From Verrucomicrobiota bacterium (GTDB lineage Bacteria; Verrucomicrobiota; Verrucomicrobiia; Chthoniobacterales; UBA10450), in the NCBI GenBank assembly GCA_003219335.1, contig QHOF01000183.1:13825-18891 (forward strand): a stretch of 5,067 nucleotides of DNA. Direction: 5' to 3'. Below, one piece after another: positions 4,903 to 5,067 of this stretch. The notes below the pieces were generated by a model. The model was not told the origin of the DNA and searched no databases. It worked only from the letters and a program-made list of their open reading frames with translations. Positions within the stretch are counted from its first letter, which is position 1. Every line of letters begins with the position of its first letter. The translations under genes and the position numbers were made by a program.

Positions 4903-4975
4903 GTTGAAGCGTTAACCACGTTGAAGCGTTGAAGCGCGCACCTTTGTTATCGTTTTAACGCTTTAACGCTTCAAC
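4903..4975. repeat. Inverted GTTGAAGC octamer arrays between infA and the DUF883 gene
   Basis: Direct units GTTGAAGCGTTAA (4903-4915) and GTTGAAGCGTTGAAGCG (4920-4936) face the opposite-strand units TTTTAACGCTTTAACG and CTTCAAC (4953-4975). The 17-base arm 4920-4936 matches the complement of 4959-4975 at 16 of 17 positions. The 13-base arm 4903-4915 matches 4963-4975 exactly. One arm can thus pair with either of two partners. No T-run follows, so this is not a standard intrinsic terminator for infA. Confidence 0.8.
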
Positions 4976-4995
4976 AATTGCACGAGCGGGAGCAG

Positions 4996-5067
4996 TCACT
5001 GTTCTCGAAAAATGATGCGGGCTTTCGTCAGATCGTACGGCGAAAGCTCCACGGACACTTTGTCGCC
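4996..5067 (-). CDS. infA: Translation initiation factor IF-1, C-terminal end (cut by window edge)
   Basis: The minus strand from the window edge reads G-D-K-V-S-V-E-L-S-P-Y-D-L-T-K-A-R-I-I-F-R-E-Q followed by TGA at 4998-4996. This is the highly conserved last beta-strand and tail of IF-1, the roughly 72-residue OB-fold protein that binds the ribosomal A site during initiation (compare the S-P-Y-D-L-S-K-G-R-I-V-F-R ending of E. coli IF-1). Only 23 residues lie inside the window; the start is beyond its right edge. It reads in the same direction as the small membrane-protein genes, about 160 bp upstream of them, with a repeat-rich gap between, so they need not share a transcript. Confidence 0.93.
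   Translation of the reverse strand, partial: GDKVSVELSPYDLTKARIIFREQ

Noticed and set aside
4544..4915. Plus-strand open frame of about 123 codons
   Set aside because: It is antisense to the DUF883 gene, rich in Ser/Ala as expected from complementing Ala/Lys/Glu codons, and lacks a ribosome binding site.

Overview
The window reads as a chromosomal segment of a moderately GC-rich Gram-negative-type bacterium. It carries two type IV pilus retraction ATPases, a cluster of small inner-membrane proteins of the ElaB/YqjD-YqjE-YqjK kind, and the end of infA. Nearly every gene boundary carries degenerate 7-8 bp tandem repeats. One such array has entered a coding region in frame and is translated as N-S-K-F-E-I-R-type repeats. 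From memory this combination suggests soil Verrucomicrobiota (Chthoniobacterales / Udaeobacter-like), but that is inference. No marker gene in the window settles the phylum.

Layout, left to right. At 1-43 there is the possible start of an unidentified minus-strand gene that leaves the window. Positions 49-97 hold direct repeats and a CGTCATT array. At 109-1122 (+) is a zinc-dependent alcohol dehydrogenase bracketed by inverted copies of a 16 bp sequence. Positions 1123-1254 are a short convergent gap without a gene. Everything after that is on the minus strand: pilT copy 1 (1255-2421), a repeat-filled 96 bp gap, pilT copy 2 (2518-3627), and a gap with a perfect 14 bp palindrome. Then come three small membrane-protein genes (3717-4103, 4061-4492, 4510-4833), a gap with inverted octamer repeats and a hairpin, and the last 23 codons of infA (4996-5067).

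In transcription order the minus strand reads infA, DUF883/ElaB-like, DUF1469/YqjE-like, YqjK/DUF3618-like, pilT2, pilT1. The three small genes are tightly packed (17 nt gap, then a 43 nt overlap) and look like one operon for envelope or stress proteins. The second gene of the trio has its start codon in the loop of a perfect 13 bp hairpin that begins 2 nt after the upstream stop codon, which suggests translational coupling. The two PilT proteins would power pilus retraction at the inner membrane; no other pilus genes are visible. The alcohol dehydrogenase appears functionally unrelated to its neighbours.

No mobile element, CRISPR array, tRNA or rRNA was seen. The most unusual material is the repeat system at the gene edges and the start-codon hairpin.
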